NCBI GenBank assembly: GCA_002238685.1
Contig: MPMV01000028.1
Location: forward strand, 1-56,814
Direction: 5' to 3'
Source of the DNA: a bacterium EF100-94H03 bin56
Lineage (GTDB): Bacteria; Pseudomonadota; Alphaproteobacteria; SP197
Length of the DNA stretch: 56,814 bases
Shown here: one piece after another, positions 27,449 through 36,313 of the stretch
Numbering within the stretch: the first letter of the stretch is position 1
How the letters are laid out: every line of letters starts with the position of its first letter
Notes under the pieces: model-generated
Seen by the model: the letters and a program-made list of their open reading frames with translations, nothing else
Told to the model about the DNA's origin: nothing
Databases searched by the model: none
Program-made: the position numbers and the translations under genes

Positions 27449-29581
27449 TCAACCCAGCGTGGCGAGCCGGATCCTGAAGATGATCACGGTTTCCGGGTTG
27501 TAGTCCATGGCTCGGGTGAAACGCCTTTCTCCGCTCAGGCTCATCTCCACACATTCATCCCGGTAGGCGAGCGTGCTGCCGTACAAGACGGATTCGCCCC
27601 TGTCCACATCACCGCGCCAGCTTCCCGTGAGGGTCCAGTTGTCGATCAGTCTGAACACGGCGCCGGTGTTGATCTGGGCGCGCTCCCTCAAGGGATAGAT
27701 GATGGGGTCGGTTTCCTCGTCGAGCCGCACGTAGCTCAACTCGAGATTCGCGTCGTCGGTGCCGACATTCACGCCGAGTTCCGAGCGGTAGAGGGACTTG
27801 AACTCGTCGGACATGCGGAACCGGTAGAGCATGTCGAAGTAGGGGAAGGGATTGATCTGCAGACGCCCGACATAGTCGGAAAAGTGTCCTGACAGACCCT
27901 GGCTCTCGTCAAAGGTGCTGTCGTCGCGCGCTCGCCAGGCCTGGCCGAGAAAGAGTTCGTAGTGCCCGGAATCGTGGCCGTACTGACCGAGGCGCAGACC
28001 GTAATTGATCCGCAGCCCGCCCTCGACCCTGTCGAGACCGGGAAACCTGTTGGTCGAGAAGAGGTTGACTTCGTCGAACTCGAAGTCCTGCCCGTCCTCG
28101 TTGGGAATGTTCCGGGGATTGCCGCCATTGGGGCTCCACACGACCATCGCCATCGGTTCGAGCAGCTGATGGGAGGTGTCGCTCATCCGGGCGAAGGGGT
28201 AGCGCCACTCGACGAGTCCCTCGGGAATGAATCTGCTGACAAATCCGGATTGCTTGCGATCAGCCAGGGGAACATCGGAGGCATGGTAGGCATCGCCGCG
28301 CAACGAGATGCGTGTGCTGAAGTGTTGGCCGTCTGTCGTCAGGAAGGGAGCCTGCCAGGCGACTCCGGTGGAGAATCGGCGGCTGTCGGTGCCGTCGCTT
28401 CGTGTCAGGACGAGAAGACTGGAGTCGACACTGGCAGTCGAACCGGTCTTCGAGGGAGGCGTGAGATAGCTGTAGGTCAAGAGCGGAGCGACAAGAGGGA
28501 TCTGACCGGGATCGTCGATCGGTCTCAGTCCCTGGTAGAGATACCCGGAGGCTCCGGCATAGGAGCGACCGTCGAAATGTTCGACAAAGGCATCCGAGAC
28601 AAGCGTGTCGAGACTACTGATGCCGAATCGCGACAGGTAGGAATCGTCGGATGAGCGGTGAACGTCGGCGCCCAAATGCGTGCGGGAGTCGGCCATCCAC
28701 AGACCGTTGGCCTTGAGATGCCAGCGCGTGTCACGCCCTCCCTTGAGGCGGCCGCTGTTGTGGCGGGCCTTGGCGTGGGCGACGGAGCCTTCCACCAGAA
28801 TGTCACCGGTGGCCATGAGTTCCCGGTACTCGGCGGAGAGCACGGGCCCTTCCTCACGGGTGATGATGGGAGTCACCGTGAGGTCGCGTGCCGGCGAGAG
28901 TTCGATGTAGTAGGGCATTCTCACGTAAGCGCCGAGCGTGCTGCTCCTTCCATAGTTCGGCACCAGAAAACCGGTGCGGCGTTCCACGGTCGGATCCGGA
29001 TGACGCATGAAGGGCGAGTAGGCAACCGGAATCCCGAAGACTTCCAGGGTCACGTCCCGGTAGGTGATGTCGCGCGTCTCCTCATCATGGCTCACACTCC
29101 TGGCCCTCAGCTGCCAGACCGGGAGATCGTCGGGATCGTCCGGGCACAGTTCGCACGGACTGTAGACGGCACGCTCCATGACCGTGATCCGGCCATCGCT
29201 GCGCTCGGCCCTGGATGCCGCCAGCCTGGCGCCGTTGCTGAGCAGCAGACGGATGCCTTCAATGACACCCTCACGCAGATCTCCGGTCACTTCGATACGG
29301 TCGGAATGAAGGGTCTGTCCCTCACTGTCGACAACGACCACACCGCCGGATGCGGTGACGCGATCACCGGGCCGGTCATAGACGAGGCTGTCGGCCTCCA
29401 GGACATAGCCTCGGGTGGTCAGGGTGACGGAGCCCAGGGCCGTCGTGATTCCGGACTGACTGTCATGCGTGATCTCGTCGGCCTGCAGGACCGCCGGATC
29501 GGTCTCGTGGCCGTCCGCCGCCACCTGGCCGGCGAGGACCGCAAGCACGAGGGCGGCCACCAGGACGGTTGACCGGACCAT
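27449..29581 (-). CDS. lptD: LPS-assembly outer-membrane protein LptD
   Basis: Outer-membrane barrel of 710 residues that inserts LPS into the outer leaflet with LptE. A signal peptide occupies residues 1-23. An OstA-like beta-jellyroll follows to about residue 150 (ADEITHDSQSGITTALGSV is its typical first strand). The remainder is the LptD barrel, ending in the aromatic C-terminal strand region. A CELC cysteine pair lies at the jellyroll/barrel junction, of interest because LptD maturation uses disulphides. The start is immediately adjacent to the lptG stop and surA follows 64 bp later. No lptE is visible here. Confidence 0.93.
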   Translation of the reverse strand: MVRSTVLVAALVLAVLAGQVAADGHETDPAVLQADEITHDSQSGITTALGSVTLTTRGYVLEADSLVYDRPGDRVTASGGVVVVDSEGQTLHSDRIEVTGDLREGVIEGIRLLLSNGARLAASRAERSDGRITVMERAVYSPCELCPDDPDDLPVWQLRARSVSHDEETRDITYRDVTLEVFGIPVAYSPFMRHPDPTVERRTGFLVPNYGRSSTLGAYVRMPYYIELSPARDLTVTPIITREEGPVLSAEYRELMATGDILVEGSVAHAKARHNSGRLKGGRDTRWHLKANGLWMADSRTHLGADVHRSSDDSYLSRFGISSLDTLVSDAFVEHFDGRSYAGASGYLYQGLRPIDDPGQIPLVAPLLTYSYLTPPSKTGSTASVDSSLLVLTRSDGTDSRRFSTGVAWQAPFLTTDGQHFSTRISLRGDAYHASDVPLADRKQSGFVSRFIPEGLVEWRYPFARMSDTSHQLLEPMAMVVWSPNGGNPRNIPNEDGQDFEFDEVNLFSTNRFPGLDRVEGGLRINYGLRLGQYGHDSGHYELFLGQAWRARDDSTFDESQGLSGHFSDYVGRLQINPFPYFDMLYRFRMSDEFKSLYRSELGVNVGTDDANLELSYVRLDEETDPIIYPLRERAQINTGAVFRLIDNWTLTGSWRGDVDRGESVLYGSTLAYRDECVEMSLSGERRFTRAMDYNPETVIIFRIRLATLG

Positions 29582-30676
29582 CTATCCGTCTTCCGTATGG
29601 AGCAGCATGGTGCTTCCGATCGCAGTGAAAATGGCAACAGGCCCCCACACGGCAAGCAGGACCGGGAGATTGCCTGACATGCCGTAGGCGATGAAAATAT
29701 CCGATACGACATAGACGACAAACCCGAATCCCAGCCCGGCGACAGCGAAGAGGCCGACGTTGCCCTGACGCGTCAGGCGCAGGGAGAATGTTGCCGCAAC
29801 CAGCACCATCGATGCCAGAAACAGCGGTATGGCGAGCACGGCATGCCAGTGAATGCGGTGCTGCAGTGCAGAAAAACCGGCATTTTCCATGACCGTGATG
29901 AAGCCCGGGAGATCCCAGAACGAGATGGTCTCGGGCGATGCGAAGGCAGCCTGCAGGCGATCGAGGGAAAGTTCTGTCGGCACCTCGAGCGTGCTGACGC
30001 TGGTCGTGCTCTGGTCGGGGCGGCTGATCAGGACCTCCTCCATGTCCCATCGATGGTCGCCGAGGGTGGCCCGTTTCGCATCGTAGCGCTCGATGAACCG
30101 GTCGCTCTCGCCGAACACGAGGATGATGACATCCTCGAGTTCGGTGCCGCTGGCCGACACCTCGTGAGCATGGATCACGGACTGGCGCGTGTCGTTGCCC
30201 TCCCTGATCCACATGTTGCCGGGCGCGACGGCGAGAACGTTGGCCTGGCTTCTGACATTGCGGTTCTCGAGCTGCTCGAAGCGGGAAATCAGGGCCGACG
30301 CAAGGGGATTGAAGATGGTGATGGTGGCGACGCCAAGAACGACTGTGATGGCGAGTGCCGGCAGCAGGAACTGCCACACCGACACACCGCTGGCCCGCAT
30401 GACCACGAGTTCGTGGGTTCTGGTGAGCCAGAGGTAGGTCAGCATGGTGCCGAACAGGACCGCGAACGGGAGGATCTTCACCATGAAGTAGGGGATGCGC
30501 AGCAGCGCCATCTCCAGCACCAGGGCCAGATCCGCGCTGTCTCGGGAGGCAGCCCGTCCTCCCAGATTCACGATGTCGACGAGAAAGGTGACAGCCACCA
30601 TGATGACGAGAACCAGCATGACCGACATGAAATAGCGACGGGCAATGTACTTCGAGAGGACGAAGGACAGCTGCAT
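29582..30676 (-). CDS. lptG: LPS export ABC transporter permease LptG
   Basis: Inner-membrane subunit of the LptB2FG extractor that lifts LPS from the inner membrane to the LptC/LptA bridge, 364 residues. It has a hydrophobic N-terminal pair of helices (MSVMLVLVIMVAVTFLVDI), the family segment THELVVMRASGVSVWQF, a periplasmic jellyroll (about 130-260) and three or four C-terminal helices. It lies four bases after lptF, with lptD directly following, so lptF-lptG-lptD are cotranscribed. The stop is TAG at 29582, which shows TAG is used as a normal terminator here. Confidence 0.93.
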   Translation of the reverse strand: MQLSFVLSKYIARRYFMSVMLVLVIMVAVTFLVDIVNLGGRAASRDSADLALVLEMALLRIPYFMVKILPFAVLFGTMLTYLWLTRTHELVVMRASGVSVWQFLLPALAITVVLGVATITIFNPLASALISRFEQLENRNVRSQANVLAVAPGNMWIREGNDTRQSVIHAHEVSASGTELEDVIILVFGESDRFIERYDAKRATLGDHRWDMEEVLISRPDQSTTSVSTLEVPTELSLDRLQAAFASPETISFWDLPGFITVMENAGFSALQHRIHWHAVLAIPLFLASMVLVAATFSLRLTRQGNVGLFAVAGLGFGFVVYVVSDIFIAYGMSGNLPVLLAVWGPVAIFTAIGSTMLLHTEDG

Positions 30677-30680
30677 GGCT

Positions 30681-31814
30681 CTAGATGCCTGACCCGAGCC
30701 CGCCGGACGTGGAGAACGGCAGGGCGAACCGGTGCTGCGTCATCGCCCAGATGGCGAGCCAGAAGGCGACGACAGGCAGCGCGTAGAGAGGGCCGATGAG
30801 GAGCGTGTTCTTGACCACAAGGCTGGTGAGAGAGAACGAGACGGCGAGGTAGAGGAGGCCGAGACCCAGTCCGCTGACAATCCTCGGCCACTGGTGGCGG
30901 CGGTCGAATTCGCCGGCGGTCAACGCGGAAAAGCCGATGAGCGCCATGATGAGAGATGCCAGCGGCAGCACCAGACGCCTGTGGGCCTCCGCCAGGAACT
31001 CGCCCCGGTTCTTGCCGTCGATGGCGGTGAACGGTCCGCTGACCAGTTCATGGAGATAGCGCTCCTTGGGTTCCCTGTTGCGAGACGGCGGCGCCCCCGA
31101 CAGCTGGCCGAGATCGAGGGCGTAGCTGTCGAAATAGAGCATGCGCAGGGAGCGTTCGTTGCCGGCGATCTCCTGGCGCGTGCCGTTTGCCAGCACCAGT
31201 TGCAGGCCCCCGTCCTCCGCGACCAGCGATCCCCACTGTGCCAGCATGGTGATCTTGCGGTCCCGTTCGCGGTTGTCATGGATGATGATACCGCGGAAAC
31301 GGCCTTCCCTGTCCTCCTCCCGGTAATAGACCGTGAACCCCGGAATGAGCTGGTTGAACGTGCCCTTGCGCAAGAGCAGGTGATGAAAGTCGCTTCTGAG
31401 GTGCGCCTGTTCATCCTTGAATTCCCGGAATCCCGCGGGTGACAGCCACAGGGTCAGCAGCCAGCCCAGGACGGCAGCGAGAACGCCGAGGATGATCACG
31501 GGCCGGGCCATGTCCCAGGGACCGAGCCCGGCGGATCGCATGACCACCAGCTCGCGATCGATGGTCAGCCGGTTGAAGGTGTAGACCACGGCGCACAGCA
31601 CGGCGACCGGCAATATCACCGGAAGGATCGACGGCATCAGGAGCAGCGTGATTTCGAGGAAAGCGAGGACCGAGAGGCCGCGGTTGATGATGAAATCGAG
31701 GAACCTCAGCGACTGGGTAAGCCAGATCACGCTCACCAGCACCGCAGCGATGGTGGTCGTCGTCAACACCAGCTGAAGGAGAATGTAGGACGTATGCCTG
31801 CGAACCATCGGCAT
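30681..31814 (-). CDS. lptF: LPS export ABC transporter permease LptF
   Basis: Partner of LptG, 377 residues from ATG 31814 (MPMVRRHTSYILLQL); a second ATG two codons later is equally possible. N-terminal helices, the coupling segment DRELVVMRSAGLGPWDMARP, a periplasmic beta domain (about 120-250) and a C-terminal helix cluster are all visible. It is the first gene of the leftward LPS/outer-membrane block, and a sigma70-like promoter is visible just upstream. Its ATPase LptB is not encoded in the window. Confidence 0.92.
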   Translation of the reverse strand: MPMVRRHTSYILLQLVLTTTTIAAVLVSVIWLTQSLRFLDFIINRGLSVLAFLEITLLLMPSILPVILPVAVLCAVVYTFNRLTIDRELVVMRSAGLGPWDMARPVIILGVLAAVLGWLLTLWLSPAGFREFKDEQAHLRSDFHHLLLRKGTFNQLIPGFTVYYREEDREGRFRGIIIHDNRERDRKITMLAQWGSLVAEDGGLQLVLANGTRQEIAGNERSLRMLYFDSYALDLGQLSGAPPSRNREPKERYLHELVSGPFTAIDGKNRGEFLAEAHRRLVLPLASLIMALIGFSALTAGEFDRRHQWPRIVSGLGLGLLYLAVSFSLTSLVVKNTLLIGPLYALPVVAFWLAIWAMTQHRFALPFSTSGGLGSGI

Positions 31815-31842
31815 GGATAGTGCGTTGCTCCCCTGCCTTTGC

Positions 31843-31871
31843 CATATACAGTGGAAACGACGCGAAGTCAC
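31843..31871 (-). promoter_or_regulatory. Possible sigma70-type promoter for the lptF block
   Basis: On the minus strand GTGACT (31871-31866) and TATATG (31848-31843) are separated by 17 bases, each matching four of six consensus positions. The -10 element lies about 29 bp upstream of the lptF start. This is the only pair with correct spacing that I could find here. Confidence 0.4.
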
Positions 31872-32230
31872 CTGCGCCACGCCACCCGCCGGACACGGCA
31901 CTTCGTGGTTTCAACATCCCTGCACTTCCCTGTCGTCGGAGTCCCCCGGGCGCCACGTTGGCGGGGAACGAGGGTTCAACGATCCGGCGAATGCCGGTCA
32001 AGGTGCCCGGTCTCGCAACGGGGTATCCCGGCAGATGGTCTCCACCCGGCCGACAGCCAGGAGTCGGGAACATGGCTCACGAATCCGGCAGGGGGGTGTC
32101 GCATCGTTCGCGACGACACCGGTGTTTTCGAAACCGGAAACCACATGCCAATCCTCCCTCAGGCGTCTCGCCTGGCTCGGGCTCGCCGTGTAGGCTGGCG
32201 ACTGCAGTTTGCGGGGAAGGACACCACGCC
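31872..32230. other. Divergent spacer between lptF and the VOC gene
   Basis: No gene supported. It contains two adjacent hairpins: GTGTCG/CGACAC at 32096-32119 and an imperfect CCGG...CCGG stem at about 32119-32137. Neither is followed by a T-run, so they are not clear terminators. A promoter for the rightward gene must lie here but could not be fixed. Confidence 0.4.
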
Positions 32231-33070
32231 ATGCCGCAATTCGACCGCGCCGGCGAGGATGTCGGCAACATCGTCGCGCTGGAGCACGTCAACGTCCAGG
32301 TGCCGGACCAGGCGCGCGCGACGGATTTCTACATCACCGCGCTCGGTCTCACGCGCGATCCCTACCTTGTGACCGGAACGGACAACATGTGGGTCAATGT
32401 CGGGCAGAGCCAGTTTCACCTTCCGACAGGTGAAGCGCAACACTTGCGCGGCCGCACCGGTCTTGTCATGCCCGATCTCGACGCACTTGAGATTCGTCTC
32501 GCCACTGCCGGCATGCCCTGCGAGCGCGAGAACGGCCACATTGACACGACCTGCCCCTGGGGCAATCACATTCGCGTACACGGGCCGGGAGACGAACGGA
32601 CGCTCGCCATGGCCTATGTGGCCTTCGACGTGCCCGAGGGAACGGCGCAAGCAGTAGCGGCCTTCTACCGCGAGGTGTGGAAGACGGACGCCTGGGTGGA
32701 TCGCAACGGGGTGGCCCATGCCCCGGTCGGGCACGGCCAGGAACTGCGCTTTGTCGAGTCCGTGGGACCGCTGCCCGACTACGACGGCCATCATATCGCG
32801 ATCTACGTGGCCGACTTTTCCGGCCCGCACCGCTGGCTGGAAGAGCGGGGTCTCATCTCGGAGGAAAGCAACCGGTGGCAATACCGCTTCCTCGACATCG
32901 TCGATCCCGGCACGGGCGAACCGGTGTTTCGCATCGAGCACGAGGTTCGTTCCATGACCCACCCGATCTACGGGCGCTCTCTGGTCAACCGCAATCCGGA
33001 CGTCACCATCAGCGCCTTTGCTGCGGGCCACGAAGCCGTTGCCTGGACAGCCCCTCCAGACCGGTGCTGA
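32231..33070 (+). CDS. VOC-superfamily (glyoxalase/extradiol dioxygenase fold) protein
   Basis: Protein of 279 residues built from two vicinal-oxygen-chelate modules. The first starts at IVALEHVNVQVPDQARATDFY, the classical first strand with a possible metal His. The second half contains PDYDGHHIAIYVADFSGPHRW, and an Ile-Glu near the C-terminus (VFRIEHEVRS) could be the third ligand. The arrangement suits an extradiol-type dioxygenase or isomerase, but no substrate can be proposed. The ATG at 32231 gives a standard N-terminus. It stands alone on the plus strand. Confidence 0.75.
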   Translation: MPQFDRAGEDVGNIVALEHVNVQVPDQARATDFYITALGLTRDPYLVTGTDNMWVNVGQSQFHLPTGEAQHLRGRTGLVMPDLDALEIRLATAGMPCERENGHIDTTCPWGNHIRVHGPGDERTLAMAYVAFDVPEGTAQAVAAFYREVWKTDAWVDRNGVAHAPVGHGQELRFVESVGPLPDYDGHHIAIYVADFSGPHRWLEERGLISEESNRWQYRFLDIVDPGTGEPVFRIEHEVRSMTHPIYGRSLVNRNPDVTISAFAAGHEAVAWTAPPDRC

Positions 33071-33164
33071 CCAGTCCACGAGTCATTCTGTCGCGGAAAT
33101 GTCGGGTTCCTGTCGTGGTATCCAGCCGCGATGCGGGTCATATCGGCTTGCCTGAACGCCGGGA

Positions 33165-33671
33165 ATGGCATTGATGATCGTCCGCAAGCTGCGTCTCGAA
33201 CGGGGATTGTCCCAGGAGCAACTCGCATCGATGGCGGGTGTCAGCGTACGCACCCTGCAGCGCATAGAGCGTGGCGCGAACCCGAGTGCCGAATCTCTCA
33301 AGTGCCTTGCCGCTGTTCTGGACACCGACTTTTCCACCCTGCGCAAGGAGCGTGACATGACATCCTCAGCCGAATTCCCGGACCTCTCCGACGACGAACG
33401 CGACGCCATGGAGTATGTCCGGGACATCCGGGGCTTCTACATCCACGCCGTCCAGTATGTCGTCGTCATCGCCGTCCTCGCGGCGATCAACCTCTTCACC
33501 AGTCCGGGCTATCTCTGGTTCCTGTGGGCCGCGCTCGGCTGGGGCATCGGCGTCGCCTGCCACGGCCTCGACGTATTCGAGATCGTCAATCTCTTTGGCG
33601 ACAGATGGGAAAGGCGGCAGGTCGCAAGGCGCCTCGCAAGAACCCGGCAGAACCGCAACTCAGCCCCGTGA
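33165..33671 (+). CDS. XRE-type HTH regulator fused to a 2TM membrane domain
   Basis: Protein of 168 residues. Residues 5-60 form an XRE/Cro helix-turn-helix (RLERGLSQEQLASMAGVSVR then RIERGANPS). Residues 85-150 match the bacterial 2TM domain: an RDIRGFYIHAVQYVVV helix, then FLWAALGWGIGVACHG, ending with the basic stretch DRWERRQVARRLARTR. The architecture suggests a DNA-binding protein tethered to the inner membrane. No target operator was found. It lies between the VOC gene and a broken toxin/antitoxin pair. Confidence 0.8.
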   Translation: MALMIVRKLRLERGLSQEQLASMAGVSVRTLQRIERGANPSAESLKCLAAVLDTDFSTLRKERDMTSSAEFPDLSDDERDAMEYVRDIRGFYIHAVQYVVVIAVLAAINLFTSPGYLWFLWAALGWGIGVACHGLDVFEIVNLFGDRWERRQVARRLARTRQNRNSAP

Positions 33672-34234
33672 TCCGCAGACACCCGCAAGTTTCCGACGAG
33701 ACAACACCGACACGCGACTGATCTCAATCTGACGCAACCTCCGTGGCATCCCAGGTCGTGGGGTGTGAGTTCGCAGCGCCGAATGGCGTCGAACATCCCA
33801 CTCCTCCTGCGGCGAACCCGCGAAGCGCCGAAAATCCCGTAGACACAAAGGCGTGCACCCCGGGCCGTGGTTGAGCGCGGCACTTCCGGCCCTTCCCATT
33901 TCCGGACCCGCTTGTTTGTCCGGCGTGTCCCGGGTGTTCCCCAACGGGAGCACCCGCGCCGCGCCGATCGCGGACCGAAACGAACGGGGGGATCGAAACA
34001 TGGCGAACGGAACGAAGATCATCATGACGGACGCGGGCCCCTTCGCCGCTGAGGACGGATGCGAGGCCGTGCGGCCATCTTCTTCACAATGCGACCTACA
34101 GTTGGGCACGAGAAGAATCACTGGGCTGTCAGAGTTCACGCAATTTCGTTCGACCGGCTCCGTAGCGACACGCACATCAACTCGGGAAGGCGTCGAGGCG
34201 CGAGTCAGAAATGTGATAACGATGATCTTGCACA
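33672..34234. other. Gene-free stretch before the AbiE-like pair
   Basis: About 560 bp. A short plus-strand segment at 34000 (MANGTKIIMTDAGPF, with a purine-rich GGGGGGATC upstream) resembles the first strand of PIN-domain nucleases but loses all resemblance within 20 residues. It may be the relic of a PIN toxin. Base composition shifts to AT-richer after about 34200. Confidence 0.35.
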
Positions 34235-34253
34235 CTAACGTTGATAGAGTTAG
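34235..34253. promoter_or_regulatory. Possible operator of the AbiE-like operon
   Basis: CTAAC (34235-34239) and GTTAG (34249-34253) form an inverted repeat with a 9-base spacer just before the antitoxin-like gene. GTTAG recurs at 34267-34271 over the start. AbiE antitoxins are known to repress their own operon by binding inverted repeats upstream, so this is a reasonable candidate. It is inferred from symmetry and position only. Confidence 0.4.
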
Positions 34254-34264
34254 CATGCATTGTG

Positions 34265-35272
34265 ATGTTAGTAAGTGGCCGAGAAATTTGGGCGATGCCT
34301 GTCGCCGGCGCATTGCAGCGCTATCTGGAAGAGACGCTTCACAAACCCGCGAAGGTCGCTTCACTCGAACGTGCGCCGAGCCTCCCCTCGTTTCTATCCC
34401 GGATGTACAGCCTCCACGAAGGCAATATAGCGGGGAGACGATGCGTTTTCCTCGTTACGGCCGACAACACTGCCACGCCGTCGGACATCGCAAAGCATCT
34501 CGCCCTGGTCCGGCCCACAGTTGACGCGATCGTCGTTTTCGTCGCTCCATGGCTGAGCGCGTACAACCGCTCGCGCCTCATCGGACAAGGGGTTCCGTTC
34601 GTCGTGCCCGGTAATCAGCTCTACATCCCCGACCTCGCAATGGATCTGCGCGAACGTTTCCGGACGCCGAAGCCACGGCGCGGGGCCGGCCTCTCGCCGG
34701 CGGCTCAAGCGGTACTGTTCCATTGCCTCCTGCGTCTCGACGAAGCTGCAACAACTCCTTCGCTCTTGGCAACGCAGTTGCACTACTCGGCGATGTCAAT
34801 AGGCCGAGCGTTCGACGATCTGGTCAGTGCCGGGTTTGCCCATACCGAAAGGCACGGCAGGGAGCGCCGTATCCGGTTCGAGGCGGAAGGGAGGCAACTG
34901 TTCGATGCCTCGCACGACCTGCTACGCAGCCCGGTGCGTACCGAAAAGTTCATCCGGCACGCTCGCACCGCTCCTACGTTGAAGCGGGCGGGCGAGAGCG
35001 CCCTCGCGGAGCTGACCGACCTGTCTCCGCCGTCACTGGAGGCCTTTGCGATTGCGGCCAGAGATTGGAAGGCCGTCGCCCGAACCCGCGGACTCGTCGA
35101 AACCGACCGGGATCAGGCTGACCAGATCGTCGAAACATGGGCCTATGACCCTGTCGGCTTGTCCACTGCTCCCACCGTGGATCTGCTGTCTCTCCACGTT
35201 CGATTCCGCGATCACCGCGACGAGCGCGTTTCCATGGCAGCGGAGCGACTGTTGGATGGCATGCCGTGGTAA
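34265..35272 (+). CDS. AbiEi-like winged-helix antitoxin/regulator (type IV TA)
   Basis: Protein of 335 residues from ATG 34265. A central winged helix is visible (LSPAAQAVLFHCLLRLDEAA, then ATQLHYSAMSIGRAFDDLV and a basic wing TERHGRERRIRFEA). It is a MarR/AbiEi-like DNA-binding unit. The N-terminal 120 residues form a separate alpha/beta domain that I do not recognise. The stop overlaps the start of a nucleotidyltransferase toxin gene (GTGGTAA), the usual order for type IV abortive-infection pairs. Its toxin is frameshifted, so the regulator may persist alone. The antitoxin role is inferred mainly from this pairing. Confidence 0.65.
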   Translation: MLVSGREIWAMPVAGALQRYLEETLHKPAKVASLERAPSLPSFLSRMYSLHEGNIAGRRCVFLVTADNTATPSDIAKHLALVRPTVDAIVVFVAPWLSAYNRSRLIGQGVPFVVPGNQLYIPDLAMDLRERFRTPKPRRGAGLSPAAQAVLFHCLLRLDEAATTPSLLATQLHYSAMSIGRAFDDLVSAGFAHTERHGRERRIRFEAEGRQLFDASHDLLRSPVRTEKFIRHARTAPTLKRAGESALAELTDLSPPSLEAFAIAARDWKAVARTRGLVETDRDQADQIVETWAYDPVGLSTAPTVDLLSLHVRFRDHRDERVSMAAERLLDGMPW

Positions 35273-36026
35273 CGGGAATCGGCAAGTTCCGGGAACACTT
35301 CTCGGGGCACGAGGATCAGTACGCGATCATCGGCGGGACCGCTTGCGATATGCTGTTCAACGCAGCGGGTCTCGACTTCAGGGCGACCAAGGACATCGAC
35401 ATGGTGCTCTGCGTCGAGGTCGTGGACGCCGAATTCGGGACGGCCTTCAAAGGATTCCTCGACGCAGGTGGATATCAGGCTCGAGAACGGAGCAACGGGC
35501 GAAGGGAGTTCCACCGCGATTCCACCGACCGACTGATCGGAGCTTCCCGTTCATGATCGAGCTGTTTTCGAGACGGCCCGGGAATCTCCACTTGCCCGAA
35601 GGTACGATCCTCACACGGATACCGGTTGACCAGGACATCGTCAGCCTATCGGCAATCCTGCTGGACGATGACTACTTCGGGGCGATGCAGGCAGCAAGAC
35701 GCCAGATAGATGGCGTAACGATCATCGACGAGACTCTGCTCATACCGTTCAAGGCCCGTGCGGTTCTCGACCTCATCGTTCGTTCGCAGGAGGGTGTGGG
35801 CGTCGACCGGAAGGACATCAGGAAGCACCGGAACGATGTCTTCCGACTGGCGCAACTCCTGCCACAGGACGCACGGATCGCGCTACCGGAACCCGTGCGC
35901 CGGGACCTCCGAGCCTTTGTCGACCAGGCTCACGCCGACCAAAGCCTGGTTCCCAGGGCATTTGACGTTCCCTTCACCCGGGACGAGGCAGTCGACCTTC
36001 TCCGCACAGTGTATGGCCTGACGTAG
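35266..36026 (+). pseudogene. AbiEii-like nucleotidyltransferase toxin, frameshifted
   Basis: The first part (GTG 35266) contains the nucleotidyltransferase core: YAIIGGTACDMLF, then FRATKDIDMVLCVEV, giving the GG...DxD active site of polymerase-beta-like enzymes. The frame then fails near 35515-35530: it reads EFHRDSTDRLIGASRS and stops. The adjacent frame continues seamlessly as FHRPTDRSFPFMIELFSRRP and runs to 36026. One net frame change (two extra or one missing base near CACCGCGATTCC) breaks the gene. Family toxins transfer nucleotides to targets such as tRNA and stop growth. No full-length product is expected unless the shift is a sequencing error. Confidence 0.75.
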
Positions 36027-36033
36027 CAAAGGT

Positions 36034-36050
36034 GTGCCGGCCATCGGCAC
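36034..36050 (+). terminator. Weak hairpin after the toxin remnant
   Basis: GTGCCG (36034-36039) pairs perfectly with CGGCAC (36045-36050) around a 5-base loop, eight bases after the stop codon. There is no T-run, so intrinsic termination is uncertain. Confidence 0.3.
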
Positions 36051-36313
36051 TTCGATCCCATTCCGCTAGCCGCCCCTTGCGAACATCGTGAGTTTGCACC
36101 ACGGCAACTTGACACAAGAAGACGTTGGACGGCCGAAGCGATCAGTGGGGACGGATGACGCCATTGCCGGGCGGCGGGGTCTCACCCCCACCGATGCCCG
36201 GAAGGCGATCTTCCGCAGGTCTCCCTGGCCGTGGTATAGGGTTGACCCCGAAAGTTCCTGATTCAATGACAAGTCGCTGTCAGGTCTGCCAGGCCGACCG
36301 GAGGATCCTCGTG

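Noticed and set aside
32096..32137. Two hairpins as intrinsic terminators
   Set aside because: Neither is followed by a T-run and no gene on the matching strand ends just before them.
34000..34060. PIN-domain toxin gene
   Set aside because: Only about 15 residues resemble the first PIN strand; the rest of the frame does not resemble the family. At most a relic.
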